From Curvibacter sp. (GTDB lineage Bacteria; Pseudomonadota; Gammaproteobacteria; Burkholderiales; Burkholderiaceae_C), in NCBI GenBank assembly GCA_003500955.1, contig DNQP01000282.1, positions 1-27,555 on the forward strand: a stretch of 27,555 nt of DNA, written 5' to 3'. The notes below the pieces were generated by a model. That model was not told the DNA's origin. It saw only the letters and a program-made list of their open reading frames with translations, and made no database searches. A program made the position numbers and the translations under genes. Of the stretch, positions 7,997 through 16,022 are shown in pieces. Position 1 is the stretch's first letter; each line of letters opens with the position of its first letter.

Positions 7997-8470
7997 ATGT
8001 CGGCACTGAAGAGCCTGGCCCTGGCCATCGAGGTGGCCGAGCGCGCCCGTGACCAGGCCGACCAGGCCTGGCAGCAGGCGCGCCGCGGCGTGCAGTTCGC
8101 CCGCGGGCAACTCGAGCAACTCGAAAGCTATGCCGCCGACACCGAGGCCCGCTGGGCCACGGCCGCCGCCGTCACGGTGAGTGCCGAGCTGATGCAGCAC
8201 CACCAGCACTTCATGCAGCGCCTGCGCCATGCGGCCGGTCTGCAAAGCGGCGTGGTCAGCGACCTGGAACGCCAGGCCGAGGCCGCGCGCCTGCAGCGGG
8301 TGCAGCAGGAAGTGCGGCTCAAGGCCCTCCAGCAGCTGCTGGAAAAGAAGCTGGCGGCGCGCGCGCAGCTGGAGGCCCGGCGGGAACAGAAACAGATGGA
8401 TGAACTGGCGGTCCTCGCCTACACCCGCGGCGGCGCGTCGGCGCGCCGCATGACTGGAGAAACCCTATGA
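7997..8470 (+). CDS. fliJ: Flagellar export protein FliJ
   Basis: FliJ is the small coiled-coil stalk of the export ATPase complex, comparable to the gamma subunit of F1, and connects FliI with FlhA. The 157-residue product is almost entirely helical and rich in Ala, Gln, Glu and Arg (for example ERARDQADQAWQQARRG and LEARREQKQMDELA), as expected for an antiparallel coiled coil. Sequence conservation is low in this family, so its place between fliI and fliK is part of the evidence. GGAG lies seven bases before ATG 7997. The stop overlaps the fliK start by 4 bases. Confidence 0.92.
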   Translation: MSALKSLALAIEVAERARDQADQAWQQARRGVQFARGQLEQLESYAADTEARWATAAAVTVSAELMQHHQHFMQRLRHAAGLQSGVVSDLERQAEAARLQRVQQEVRLKALQQLLEKKLAARAQLEARREQKQMDELAVLAYTRGGASARRMTGETL

Positions 8471-9687
8471 GCGTAGAACACTCTGTGAGCACGGGCGCGC
8501 CCAAGGCCGCCCATGGCATGGCTGGCGCAGCTGCCGCCCGCAAGCCTGGCGGCACGGCCGAGGCCGGCGGTTTCGCCGCCTTGCTGATGAGCCTGGGCGC
8601 CGATGAACTGCCGCTCGATGCGGCTGCGGGCCTGCAGCTGTCGCAAGACCAGGCTGGCCAGCCCGCCGCCGACGGCGATGACGCCGTGTCGCTGGCGCCC
8701 GAGGCCGCGCAGCCCCTGGGCGAGCCGCTGGTACTGCCCGCGCCACCGGCCCCGCCGTCGACCGAACAGATCCGGCTGACGCCGACACCGGCTGCAGCAG
8801 ACGGCGCGGTGGTCTCCGGGCTGACGACGGGTGCGCGCGCCAAAAGCGATGTATCGGCCTTGCCGGCCGACACCTCGCCGCAAACGAGGACGACCACGGA
8901 TATGGTCCCGGACACCGGTCTGCCGGCAGCAGGTCCGGCCGAGCCGGTGGGTGAAGTCCAGCCGCTGCTGCGCCAGGCCGGCTGGGCCCAGCGCTTGGCC
9001 CAGCAGCGCAGCCAGGCTGCCGAAGCAGCCCGCACGGCCCCGGTCCCGCGCGGCGAGGACATCGCCGCGCGGCTGGGCTGGCAGATCACGGACGCGCCCG
9101 CGGCGCCCCAGGCCCTGCTGGCCCCAGGGCTGGGCGAGAGCAGCCTGCGGCCCTTCCTGGAACGACAGTCCGACAAGCACGGCGCCCGCCTGGGCACCGG
9201 TGAGGTGGGGGCCTGGGGCGGCGTCGCTGCGCTCGATGGGGCGCCGATGGACGTGCCGGCGGTGGCGCCGGACGCGGGCCTGACGACCGAGATGCGCGTG
9301 GCCGAGCAGGTGAGCTACCACGTGGGCCGCGGTGCGCAGAGCGCCGAGCTGGAGGTCGAGGGCATCGACGAGCGCCCTATCCATGTGAGCATCGATCTGC
9401 AGGGCCAGGACGCCCGCATCGAATTCAGGGCCGAGCAGGCGCAGACGCGCCAGGTGCTGCAGGACGCCATGCCGCATCTGCGCGAGATGCTCGAACGCGA
9501 AGGCCTGACGCTGGCGGGCATGTCCGTGGGCAGCTCGGGACCCCAGGGCGGGCAGGAGCAATCCGCCGAGCGCGGCCGTGCCGGTCTGCGCCAGGCCCGG
9601 GTCGAGGCCGGGGTCGAGGGGCCCGCGCCCGCGGCTGGCCCACGCAGCGCGCTGCCCTCGGGCCGTACGCTGGATCTCTATGTCTGA
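8467..9687 (+). CDS. fliK: Flagellar hook-length control protein FliK
   Basis: FliK is exported during hook growth, measures hook length and triggers the FlhB switch from rod/hook to filament substrates. The 406-residue product shows the family plan: a long, low-conservation Ala/Pro-rich N-terminal ruler region (about 1-280) and a compact C-terminal Flg_hook domain (about 295-355) with the segments ELEVEGIDERPIHVSIDL and MPHLREMLEREGLTLAGM. The N-terminal half cannot be aligned by eye to anything specific. It begins inside fliJ (ATGA overlap) and ends the fliF-K run; a new candidate promoter follows before fliL. Confidence 0.92.
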   Translation: MSVEHSVSTGAPKAAHGMAGAAAARKPGGTAEAGGFAALLMSLGADELPLDAAAGLQLSQDQAGQPAADGDDAVSLAPEAAQPLGEPLVLPAPPAPPSTEQIRLTPTPAAADGAVVSGLTTGARAKSDVSALPADTSPQTRTTTDMVPDTGLPAAGPAEPVGEVQPLLRQAGWAQRLAQQRSQAAEAARTAPVPRGEDIAARLGWQITDAPAAPQALLAPGLGESSLRPFLERQSDKHGARLGTGEVGAWGGVAALDGAPMDVPAVAPDAGLTTEMRVAEQVSYHVGRGAQSAELEVEGIDERPIHVSIDLQGQDARIEFRAEQAQTRQVLQDAMPHLREMLEREGLTLAGMSVGSSGPQGGQEQSAERGRAGLRQARVEAGVEGPAPAAGPRSALPSGRTLDLYV

Positions 9688-9728
9688 GCCGGCGCCGGGT
9701 CGTAGGCCCGGATTGGCATGGTTTTTTG

Positions 9729-9770
9729 CCCCTAATCGGGGTATCGTAGACAGCGACGTCCAGAATAATC
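9729..9770 (+). promoter_or_regulatory. Candidate activator-dependent promoter of fliL operon
   Basis: An imperfect palindrome CCCC-TAATC-GGGG (9729-9741) is followed by CCAGAATAATC (9760-9770), identical to the 11-mer before fliF. AATAAT may act as a -10, and no good -35 is visible. The spacing between TAAT and AATAAT is nine bases longer than before fliF, close to one helical turn. This fits a shared activator such as FlhDC, but the binding protein is inferred. Confidence 0.45.
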
Positions 9771-9845
9771 GAACCCAAAGACGGACCGTGCGCGATCTCA
9801 CGCGCACGGCCCGTGACCCCGCCCCTTGATGTTGAGGACCCCGCC

Positions 9846-10403
9846 GTGGCCACCAAATCCCCAGAGGCAGAAGCTGCCGAACCGCCCAAGAGCAAGAAGA
9901 TGCTGGTCATCGTGGCGGTGCTCGCGGTGCTGGTGGTGGCGCTGGCGGGTGGCTGGTTCTACCTGAGCAAGCAGCAGGCGGCCGCACTCGACGAGGACGA
10001 AGAGGAAGAGGTCGCCGCCGTGGTCGAACCCAGCGGGCCGCCCACCTACCTGCCGCTGGACAATATGGTGGTCAATCTGGCCGACCCCGGGGGCGAGCGC
10101 GTCGCGCAGATCGGCATCACGCTGGAAATCACCAGCGCGCTGGACCTGGAGAAGGTCAAGGCCTACCTGCCCACCATCCGCAGCGATGTGCTGCTGCTGG
10201 TGTCGCAGCGCACGGCCGACGAGTTGCTGAGTCGCGAGGGCAAGGAAAAGCTGGCCGAGGATGTGCTGACCGCCGCCTCGCGGCACTTCAAGACGCCTGC
10301 GGCCAAAGGTAAGAAGAACGCCAAGGACGGCAAGAATGCCAAGAACGCCAGCAACGGCAACCCCGTGCGCGGCGTGCTGTTCTCCAGTTTCATCGTGCAG
10401 TGA
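9846..10403 (+). CDS. fliL: Flagellar basal body-associated protein FliL
   Basis: FliL is a single-pass inner-membrane protein that surrounds and stabilises the stator. The 185-residue product has a short cytoplasmic Lys-rich head, one membrane helix at about residues 19-40, an acidic linker and a periplasmic domain beginning YLPLDNMVVNLADPGG, ending in VLFSSFIVQ as in the family. GTG 9846 is chosen because GAGGA lies seven bases upstream and it gives a MATKS-like start; the GTG at 9813 has no visible ribosome binding site. Unusual is a Lys/Asn/Ala repeat (residues 157-171) before the last strand, encoded by imperfect 9-base tandem units. It heads fliL-fliM-fliN. Confidence 0.93.
   Translation: MATKSPEAEAAEPPKSKKMLVIVAVLAVLVVALAGGWFYLSKQQAAALDEDEEEEVAAVVEPSGPPTYLPLDNMVVNLADPGGERVAQIGITLEITSALDLEKVKAYLPTIRSDVLLLVSQRTADELLSREGKEKLAEDVLTAASRHFKTPAAKGKKNAKDGKNAKNASNGNPVRGVLFSSFIVQ
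10314..10358 (+). repeat. Imperfect 9-bp tandem repeat inside fliL
   Basis: Five consecutive 9-base units related to AAGAACGCC encode K/S-N/D-A/G triplets (KNA, KDG, KNA, KNA, SNG). The units stay in frame, so gain or loss of a unit would change FliL length without a frameshift. The segment lies just before the conserved last strand of FliL. Confidence 0.75.
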
Positions 10404-10424
10404 ACAGGCAGGGATGACGCAACC

Positions 10425-11429
10425 ATGAGCGAATCGTTTCTTTCCCAGGAAGAAGTCGATGCCCTGCTGGAGGGCGTCACCGGCGAAAGCCAGAAATCGG
10501 TCGAGGAAGTGCCCGAGGCCGGGGAGATCCGCGCCTACAACATGTCGAGCCAGGAGCGCATCGTCCGCGGACGCATGCCGACCATGGAGATCGTCAATGA
10601 GCGCTTCGCCCGCAATCTGCGCATCGGCCTGTTCAACTTCATCCGTCGCAGTCCCGAGATTTCGGTGGGCCCGGTGCAGGTGCAGCGCTACAGCGCCTTC
10701 CTGCGCGAGCTGGCGGTGCCGACCAACTTCAACATCATGGCCATCCGCCCCCTGCGCGGCAACGGCCTGATCGTCTGCGAGCCGGCCCTGGTGTTCGGCG
10801 TGATCGACACGCTCTACGGGGGCATCGGCAAGTTCCAGACCCGCATCGAGGGGCGCGACTTCTCGGCCACCGAGCAGCGCGTGATCAACCGCCTGGTCGA
10901 CGTGATCGCCGAGGAATACAAGAAGGCCTGGCGCGGCATCTACCCGCTGGAGCTGGACTACCAGCGCAGCGAGATGCAGCCGCAGTTTGCGAACATCGCC
11001 ACGCCCAGCGAGATCGTCATTTCCACCAGCTTCCAGCTGGAGATCGCCGAGATCACGGGCTCCATCCATTTCTGCATGCCGTACGCGACGATGGAGCCCA
11101 TCCGCGACGTGCTCTATTCGTCGACCCAGGGCGACTCGATCGAGGTCGACCGCCGCTGGGTCAATGTGCTCACGCGCGAGATCCAGGCCGCCGAGGTCAC
11201 GCTGGTGGCCGAGCTGGCCCGGGCCGACGCCACCGTGGAGGAGCTGCTGGCCATGAAGCCGGGCGACTTCATCGAGCTCGAACGCCAGCCGCGCATCGAA
11301 GCCTCGGTGGACGGCGTGCCGGTGTTCGAGTGCCAGTACGGCACGCACAATGCCAAGTACGCCATCCGCATCGACAAGTGCCTGCGCGGCAATGACAGCA
11401 ACTGGTTAGGGGAACGCTATGGCAGTTGA
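10425..11429 (+). CDS. fliM: Flagellar motor switch protein FliM
   Basis: FliM is the C-ring subunit that receives CheY-P and switches rotation. The 334-residue product starts with the CheY-binding peptide (LSQEEVDALL, residues 6-15), has the middle CheC-like domain with the YGGIGKF motif (about 130-136) that contacts FliG, and a C-terminal SpoA domain (about 255-325) that partners with FliN. All hallmark segments are present and length is typical. It follows fliL by 21 bases and its last 11 bases overlap fliN. Confidence 0.97.
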   Translation: MSESFLSQEEVDALLEGVTGESQKSVEEVPEAGEIRAYNMSSQERIVRGRMPTMEIVNERFARNLRIGLFNFIRRSPEISVGPVQVQRYSAFLRELAVPTNFNIMAIRPLRGNGLIVCEPALVFGVIDTLYGGIGKFQTRIEGRDFSATEQRVINRLVDVIAEEYKKAWRGIYPLELDYQRSEMQPQFANIATPSEIVISTSFQLEIAEITGSIHFCMPYATMEPIRDVLYSSTQGDSIEVDRRWVNVLTREIQAAEVTLVAELARADATVEELLAMKPGDFIELERQPRIEASVDGVPVFECQYGTHNAKYAIRIDKCLRGNDSNWLGERYGS

Positions 11430-11841
11430 AGAAACCCAGAAGCCCGAAGACGACGGCATGGCCGACTGGGCCGAGGCCCTGCAGGAGCAGAAGGCCTCCG
11501 GCGCCGGTGACGGCCACGAGCCGGGCGGTGTGCTCAGCGGCGAGGTGCCTCGTCCCTCGGCCGGCGACGCCCCCGCAGCGGACATCAACATGGTGCTGGA
11601 CATCCCGGTCCAGCTTTCGGTGGAGCTTGGCCGCACCAAGGTGCCGATCAAGCACATCCTGCAGCTCGGTCAGGGCTCGGTGGTCGAACTCGATGCACTG
11701 GCCGGCGAGCCCATGGACGTGCTGGTCAACGGCTACCTCATCGCCCAGGGCGAGGTGGTGGTGGTCAATGACAAGTTCGGCATCCGCCTGACCGATGTGG
11801 TCACGCCCTCCGAGCGTCTGCGCCGCGTGAGCCGCGGCTGA
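11419..11841 (+). CDS. fliN: Flagellar motor switch protein FliN
   Basis: FliN forms the base of the C ring and the docking site for FliH-FliI. The 140-residue product has a variable acidic N-terminal part (1-55) and the SpoA domain from about residue 57 (INMVLDIPVQLSVELG) through GQGSVVELDALAGEPMDVLVNG to the end, the classic FliN signature. Start ATG 11419 lies within the end of fliM, indicating coupled translation. A hairpin followed by five T residues lies directly downstream. Confidence 0.97.
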   Translation: MAVEETQKPEDDGMADWAEALQEQKASGAGDGHEPGGVLSGEVPRPSAGDAPAADINMVLDIPVQLSVELGRTKVPIKHILQLGQGSVVELDALAGEPMDVLVNGYLIAQGEVVVVNDKFGIRLTDVVTPSERLRRVSRG

Positions 11842-11851
11842 GGCGCGGTGC

Positions 11852-11893
11852 TGCGGCCTGGCCGCAACTGTCGCGGTCACAGGCCGCATTTTT
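11852..11893 (+). terminator. Hairpin with T-run between fliN and fliO
   Basis: TGCGGCCT (11852-11859) pairs perfectly with AGGCCGCA (11881-11888), and five T residues follow at once. A further CCGC/GCGG pairing is possible inside the 21-base loop. It looks like an intrinsic terminator or attenuator inside what is normally one fliL-R operon, 44 bases before fliO. Confidence 0.6.
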
Positions 11894-11931
11894 CCCTCGT
11901 GGCCAGGCGGCCTTGACTTAAACTGCAGACC

Positions 11932-12270
11932 ATGACGCAAACCATCGTCTCGGTTGTCCTTTTTCTGGTCATCCTGGCCTTGCTGCCGCTGGCGATCCGC
12001 TGGTACCAGCAGCGTGTCCCGGGCAACACGCCGCCGGCCGCCGCGTCCCGCATCGTCTCCACCGTGGCCGTCGGCCCTCAGCAGCGCGTCGTGACCATCG
12101 AGGTCGGACCGGAGGGTGCCCGCACCTGGCTGGTGCTGGGCGTGACGACGCAGAACATCAGCTGCCTGCACAGCGTGCCGGTGGCCGCGTCCCGGCCCAG
12201 CGCCTTTGCGTCGGCGGCCGCCGCGGCCCATGTGCCCCACGCCCCCTCGGGCGGCGGAGACGGCGCCTGA
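11932..12270 (+). CDS. fliO: Flagellar export gate assembly protein FliO
   Basis: FliO is a small membrane protein that helps assemble the FliP ring of the export gate. The 112-residue product has one N-terminal membrane helix (about residues 5-24) and a short cytoplasmic domain with the family-like segment [13 protein letters not shown] and [18 protein letters not shown], followed by an Ala/Pro-rich tail. FliO is poorly conserved, but topology, size and place between fliN and fliP agree. The stop TGA shares one base with the fliP ATG. A candidate terminator lies upstream, so its transcription may differ from fliLMN. Confidence 0.9.
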   Translation: MTQTIVSVVLFLVILALLPLAIRWYQQRVPGNTPPAAASRIVSTVAVGPQQRVVTIEVGPEGARTWLVLGVTTQNISCLHSVPVAASRPSAFASAAAAAHVPHAPSGGGDGA

Positions 12271-13067
12271 TGCGCAGCCTCGCCGGCCCCCGACTGCTGC
12301 GGGCCGCGGTCCCCTTCCTTGCCCTGTCGCTGCTGATGGCGCTGCCGGCCCTGGCGCAGGAGAACGCGCCGCTGGGCGCGGCGCAGATCAACAGCACCCA
12401 GCTGCCCCTGGTGGTGGGCCAGGGCGAAGGCGGCACCAGCTATTCGGTGCCGATCCAGACCCTGCTGTTCTTCACGGCCCTGTCCTTCCTGCCGGCCATC
12501 CTGCTCATGATGACGGGCTTCACACGCATCGTGATCGTGCTGTCGCTGCTGCGCCAGGCCCTGGGTACCCAGTCGGCGCCGCCCAACCAGGTCATCATCG
12601 GCCTGTCGCTGTTCCTGACCTTCTTCGTCATGGGGCCGACCTTCGACCGCATCTATGCCGAGGCCTACCAGCCCTACACGCAGAACGCCATCAACTTCGA
12701 GCAGGCGGTGGCGCGCGCCGAGGTGCCGGTGCGCCAGTTCATGACCAAGCAGACGCGGCAGTCCGATCTGGCGTTGTTCGTCAAGCTGGCCAAGCTGGAC
12801 CCGGCGACCACGGCCGAGAACGCGCCCATGCGCGTGCTGATTCCCGCTTTCGTCACGAGCGAGCTCAAGACCGCCTTCCAGATCGGCTTCCTGATCTTCA
12901 TCCCCTTCCTGGTCATCGACATCGTGGTGGCCAGCGTGCTGATGTCGCTGGGCATGATGATGTTGTCGCCGGTGCTGGTGGCACTGCCCTTCAAGCTCAT
13001 GCTCTTCGTGCTGGCCGATGGCTGGAACCTGCTGATCGGTTCGCTGGCGGCGAGCTTCGTCACCTAG
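12270..13067 (+). CDS. fliP: Flagellar type III export gate protein FliP
   Basis: FliP forms the pentameric core of the export gate with FliQ and FliR. The 265-residue product begins with a cleavable signal peptide (about 1-29, ending ALPALAQ), as is known for FliP, followed by membrane segments with the signature stretches [19 protein letters not shown] and [18 protein letters not shown], and the C-terminal [19 protein letters not shown]. The start ATG overlaps the last base of fliO, so translation is probably coupled. No anomaly seen. Confidence 0.97.
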   Translation: MRSLAGPRLLRAAVPFLALSLLMALPALAQENAPLGAAQINSTQLPLVVGQGEGGTSYSVPIQTLLFFTALSFLPAILLMMTGFTRIVIVLSLLRQALGTQSAPPNQVIIGLSLFLTFFVMGPTFDRIYAEAYQPYTQNAINFEQAVARAEVPVRQFMTKQTRQSDLALFVKLAKLDPATTAENAPMRVLIPAFVTSELKTAFQIGFLIFIPFLVIDIVVASVLMSLGMMMLSPVLVALPFKLMLFVLADGWNLLIGSLAASFVT

Positions 13068-13079
13068 GAGTAAGCGGTC

Positions 13080-13349
13080 ATGAATGCACAGATGGTCCTC
13101 ACGATCGGGCAGGAAGCGCTGATGACGCTGCTGCTCGTGTCCGCACCCATCCTCGGTGTGGTGCTGCTGGTCGGTTTGCTGGTCAGCCTGTTCCAGGCCA
13201 TCACCCAGATCCACGAGGCGACGCTGGCCTTTGTGCCCAAGCTGATCGCCGCCATGGCCGTCTTCGCCTGGGCGGGGCCCTGGATGCTCAACATCCTGGT
13301 CGAGTACATCCGCCGAACCATCGAGGCCATCCCCGGCATCGTGCTCTAG
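13080..13349 (+). CDS. fliQ: Flagellar type III export gate protein FliQ
   Basis: FliQ is the small two-helix subunit of the export gate. The 89-residue product has two hydrophobic hairpin helices (about 14-38 and 51-73) with the conserved PILGVVLLVGLLVSLFQAIT and QIHEATLAFVPK segments. Its AGGAG ribosome binding site overlaps the fliP stop region, and it lies 12 bases after fliP. Length is exactly as expected for the family. Confidence 0.97.
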   Translation: MNAQMVLTIGQEALMTLLLVSAPILGVVLLVGLLVSLFQAITQIHEATLAFVPKLIAAMAVFAWAGPWMLNILVEYIRRTIEAIPGIVL

Positions 13350-13371
13350 GGTGGGCCGCGGGCGCCATGCC

Positions 13372-14139
13372 ATGATCACCTTCAGCGAAGCCCAGATCAT
13401 GGCCTGGCTCACGCCGCTGCTCTGGCCTTTCCTGCGCGTGCTGGCCGTGTTCACCGCCGCCCCCATCTTCTCCTCACGCTCCTTCCCGGTGCGTGCGCGC
13501 ATCCTGCTGGCCCTGCTGGTGGCGCTCTCGGCCCAGGCCACGCTGCCACCGATGCCGGTGATCGACCTCAACGGGCCTGCGGTGCTGGGGGTGGTGATCC
13601 AGCAGGTGGGCATCGGCCTGGCCATCGGCTTCACCGTGCGCGTGGTGTTCGCGGCCTTCGAGCTGGCGGGCGAGGTGGTGGGTTTTCAGATGGGGCTGAA
13701 CTTCGCGGCCTTTTTCGATCCCTCGCTCAATGGCCAGGTCAGTGCGGTGGCGCGCTTTTTCGGCTACATGGCCTCGCTGCTCTTCGTCGTGCTCAATGGC
13801 CACCTGCTGGTGCTGATGGCCGTGACGCGCAGTTTCGAGGTCTTTCCGGTCACGCAGAATTTCCTCGAGGCGCTGCGCCTGATGCGGCTCTACACCCTGG
13901 GCACCGAGCTCTTCGCCAGCGCGCTGTGGATCGCCCTCCCCATGCTGGCCCTGCTGCTGTTCACCAACCTGGCGCTGGGCATCATCTCGCGCGTGGCGCC
14001 GCAAATGAACGTGTTCGCGATCGGTTTCCCCGTCACGCTGGCCGTGGGCCTGATCGGCCTGACGGCCACGCTGCCCATGCTCGACCAGCCCTTCCAGGCG
14101 CTGCTGGAGCGCTCGATCGAAATCTTCATGGGCCGCTGA
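13372..14139 (+). CDS. fliR: Flagellar type III export gate protein FliR
   Basis: FliR completes the FliP5-Q4-R1 export channel. The 255-residue hydrophobic product carries the expected features: LLWPFLRVLAVFTAAPIFSS, then R-x-R and a run of membrane helices, the GLNFAAFFDPSLNGQ-like motif typical of the family, and LALGIISRVAPQMNVFAIGFP. ATG 13372 gives the family-like N-terminus; an in-frame GTG at 13351, 1 base after fliQ, would add seven residues and cannot be excluded. It is the last gene of the flagellar run and ends at a convergent junction filled by a dispersed repeat. Confidence 0.95.
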   Translation: MITFSEAQIMAWLTPLLWPFLRVLAVFTAAPIFSSRSFPVRARILLALLVALSAQATLPPMPVIDLNGPAVLGVVIQQVGIGLAIGFTVRVVFAAFELAGEVVGFQMGLNFAAFFDPSLNGQVSAVARFFGYMASLLFVVLNGHLLVLMAVTRSFEVFPVTQNFLEALRLMRLYTLGTELFASALWIALPMLALLLFTNLALGIISRVAPQMNVFAIGFPVTLAVGLIGLTATLPMLDQPFQALLERSIEIFMGR

Positions 14140-14153
14140 CTGTTCTACGCTCC

Positions 14154-14297
14154 GAAACTCGTGAAGAAATCGTAGCGAGCGGCCCAAGCGCAAGGCGGAC
14201 GGAGCGCAGGAACCGGAACGTACTTCAGGTACGTGAGGATTCCGAGCACTGCCCAACGCCGCGATCGGACCGCGCAGTAGATTTATTCGCGAGTTTC
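14154..14297. repeat. Dispersed intergenic repeat, copy 2, with terminal inverted repeats
   Basis: The core 14171-14280 is closely similar to 2475-2647 but lacks the 62-base middle part. It is flanked by 17-base arms (14154-14170 and 14281-14297) that match as an inverted repeat at 15 of 17 positions, and the inner ends also pair partly, so the whole could fold into one long imperfect hairpin. It overlaps the stop codon of the response regulator gene on the minus strand and may end transcription from both sides. Confidence 0.8.
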
Positions 14298-14925
14298 AGA
14301 CCAGGCCGTTGCGGATGGCGTACACCGTGAGCTCCGCGTTGTTCGAGAGCTTGAGCTTTTCCAGCACGCGCGAGCGGTAGACGCTGACGGTTTTGGGGCT
14401 GAGCATCAGTTCCTCGGCGATGTCCGACAGGCGCTTGCCCGAGGCGATCTTGAGCAGGGTCTGCAGCTCGCGCTCGGACAGGCTGTCGTGCAGGGCTTCG
14501 CTGGTGGGGGTGGCCAGGTTGTCCACCAGCATCTGCGCGACGCTGGGCGTGACGTACTTGCGTCCCTGGGCGATGGTGCGTACGGCCTCGATCAGCTCGG
14601 CCGGGTTGCCGGCCTTGTTCAGATAACCCTGGGCGCCGGCGCGCAGGCAGCGGATGGCGTACTGGTCTTCCGGGAACATCGAGACCACGAGCACGCGGAT
14701 CGGCGTTTCGGCCTCCTTGAGCGAGGCCAGCACCTCCAGGCCGCCGCGGCCCGGCAGGTTCAGGTCCAGCACCAGCACGTCGCAGGGCGTGGCGCGCAGC
14801 AGTTCGCGCACGTCGGAATAACTGCCAGCCTCACCCACCACCCTGATGTCCACCGCCTCCGACAGGGTGTCGCGGATGCCGCGGCGCACCACGGCGTGGT
14901 CATCGCAAAGTATCACTCGTATCAT
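14296..14925 (-). CDS. LuxR-family (NarL/FixJ type) two-component response regulator
   Basis: The 209-residue product has an N-terminal receiver domain with D8/D9 acidic residues, phosphoacceptor D54 (VLDLNLPG) and K104, and a C-terminal LuxR helix-turn-helix (about residues 143-205, LSERELQTLLKIASGKRLSDIA, then LSPKTVSVYRSRVLEKL, described here as two segments). It is thus a DNA-binding regulator phosphorylated by a partner kinase. The start ATG at 14925 overlaps the kinase stop by 4 bases, so the kinase upstream is the clear partner. Its place between the flagellar and chemotaxis runs suggests a role in motility, but target genes are not visible. Confidence 0.93.
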   Translation of the reverse strand: MIRVILCDDHAVVRRGIRDTLSEAVDIRVVGEAGSYSDVRELLRATPCDVLVLDLNLPGRGGLEVLASLKEAETPIRVLVVSMFPEDQYAIRCLRAGAQGYLNKAGNPAELIEAVRTIAQGRKYVTPSVAQMLVDNLATPTSEALHDSLSERELQTLLKIASGKRLSDIAEELMLSPKTVSVYRSRVLEKLKLSNNAELTVYAIRNGLV

Positions 14926-16022
14926 CGTGCCTCGTCCTTGGCCTGCATTGTGAGGGGTACCGACAGGGTAATGGAAGTGCCGGCCCCGGCACGGCTGCTG
15001 ATGTCGAGCCAGCCGCCGGCGGTGCGCGCGCGCTCCTGCAGGCCCTTGAGCCCGAAGGCCTTGGGCTTCTGACGCGCCGAGGTCTCGATGCCCTGGCCGT
15101 TGTCGGCCACCTCCAGCGTCAGCACGCCCTCGGCGTCGGAAAGCTCCACGCGCACTTCGCTGCAGCGCGCGTGCTTGGAGATGTTGGTCAGCGCTTCCTG
15201 CGCCGTGCGATAGGCCGTGAGTTGCACGTTCTTGGCGATCTCGGGCTGGCGCAGCGCGGCGCGTACCTGGGTGCGGATGCCGGTGCGCCGCTCGAACTCC
15301 CCCGCCAGCCATTCGATCGCTGCCTGCAGGCCCTGGTCCAGGATGGCCGGGCGCAGGTTCATCATGATGCGCTGGCTGGCGCCCACGGCGTGCTGCAGCA
15401 TGGCGGTGGCGGCCTGTACATGGGCCTGGGTGTCGCCGTCGGCGTGGTGGCGACCGATCCAGGACAGGTCGAACTGGATCGCGGCCAGCGAACCGCCGAT
15501 GTCGTCGTGGATCTCGCGTGCGATCGCGGCGCGCTCCTGCTCGATCGAGCTTTGCAGGTGCTCGGCGAAGCGCGCCAGGCGCTGCTCGGAGGCAGCGAGT
15601 TCTTCCACCGCGCGTTCGCGTTCGCGCTTGGCCTGCTGCACCTCGATGGCGCGCTGGATCACGTGCGCGAGCTTGCCCAGGTCGTCCTTGAGCAGGTAGT
15701 CGCTCATGCCCAGCTTGATGGCGTCGACCGCGGCGGTCTCGCCGATGGCGCCCGACAGCAGGATGAAGGGCGGTGGCTGGGGGATGGCCTGCAGGGCCTG
15801 CCAGGCCTCTAGCGCGGTGAAGCCGGGCAGGTGGTAGTCCGCCAGCACGGCGTCGTAGCGGTCGGTCTGCAGGGTCTGCACGAAGGCGTCCAGACTTTCG
15901 ACCCGTGTCAGCTCGCAGGCCAGGCCGGCACGCCGCAGTGTCTGCCGCACGATGGTGTGGTCCAGCGCCGAGTCTTCCAGATGCAGGAGACGGATCGGGG
16001 TGGGATGTGTGGCTGAGGGCAT
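14922..16022 (-). CDS. Histidine kinase with N-terminal receiver domain (REC-HisKA_3-HATPase)
   Basis: The 366-residue product has an unusual order: a receiver domain first (about 10-125; L-E-D acidic site, phosphoacceptor D62 in LADYHLPG, K112), then a short coiled coil (130-160), a HisKA_3 dimerisation domain with phosphorylated H172 (AREIHDDIGG) and a C-terminal ATPase domain (about 255-360; ALTNISKHA, VADNGQGI, GLKGLQERA). No membrane helix is seen, so it is cytosolic and probably takes its signal from another kinase through D62. ATG 16022 is chosen as the first codon before the receiver domain; no strong ribosome binding site precedes it, and a TTG at 16091 would extend it by 23 residues. 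Confidence 0.92.
   Translation of the reverse strand: MPSATHPTPIRLLHLEDSALDHTIVRQTLRRAGLACELTRVESLDAFVQTLQTDRYDAVLADYHLPGFTALEAWQALQAIPQPPPFILLSGAIGETAAVDAIKLGMSDYLLKDDLGKLAHVIQRAIEVQQAKRERERAVEELAASEQRLARFAEHLQSSIEQERAAIAREIHDDIGGSLAAIQFDLSWIGRHHADGDTQAHVQAATAMLQHAVGASQRIMMNLRPAILDQGLQAAIEWLAGEFERRTGIRTQVRAALRQPEIAKNVQLTAYRTAQEALTNISKHARCSEVRVELSDAEGVLTLEVADNGQGIETSARQKPKAFGLKGLQERARTAGGWLDISSRAGAGTSITLSVPLTMQAKDEAR

Noticed and set aside
9690..9730. Possible terminator after fliK (CCGGG/CCCGG hairpin with later T-run)
   Set aside because: The stem is only five pairs and the T-run starts some fifteen bases away, so it is not a convincing intrinsic terminator.
11913..11931. TTGACT before fliO as a promoter -35
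   Set aside because: No -10 element lies at a suitable distance, and the position would place the start inside fliO.
12078..13634. Long antisense open frame opposite fliO-fliR (518 codons) and similar antisense frames opposite fliG-H, fliI and fliJ-K
   Set aside because: They are His/Gln/Arg-rich and follow from strong GC bias in the real genes; no family likeness or start context supports them.
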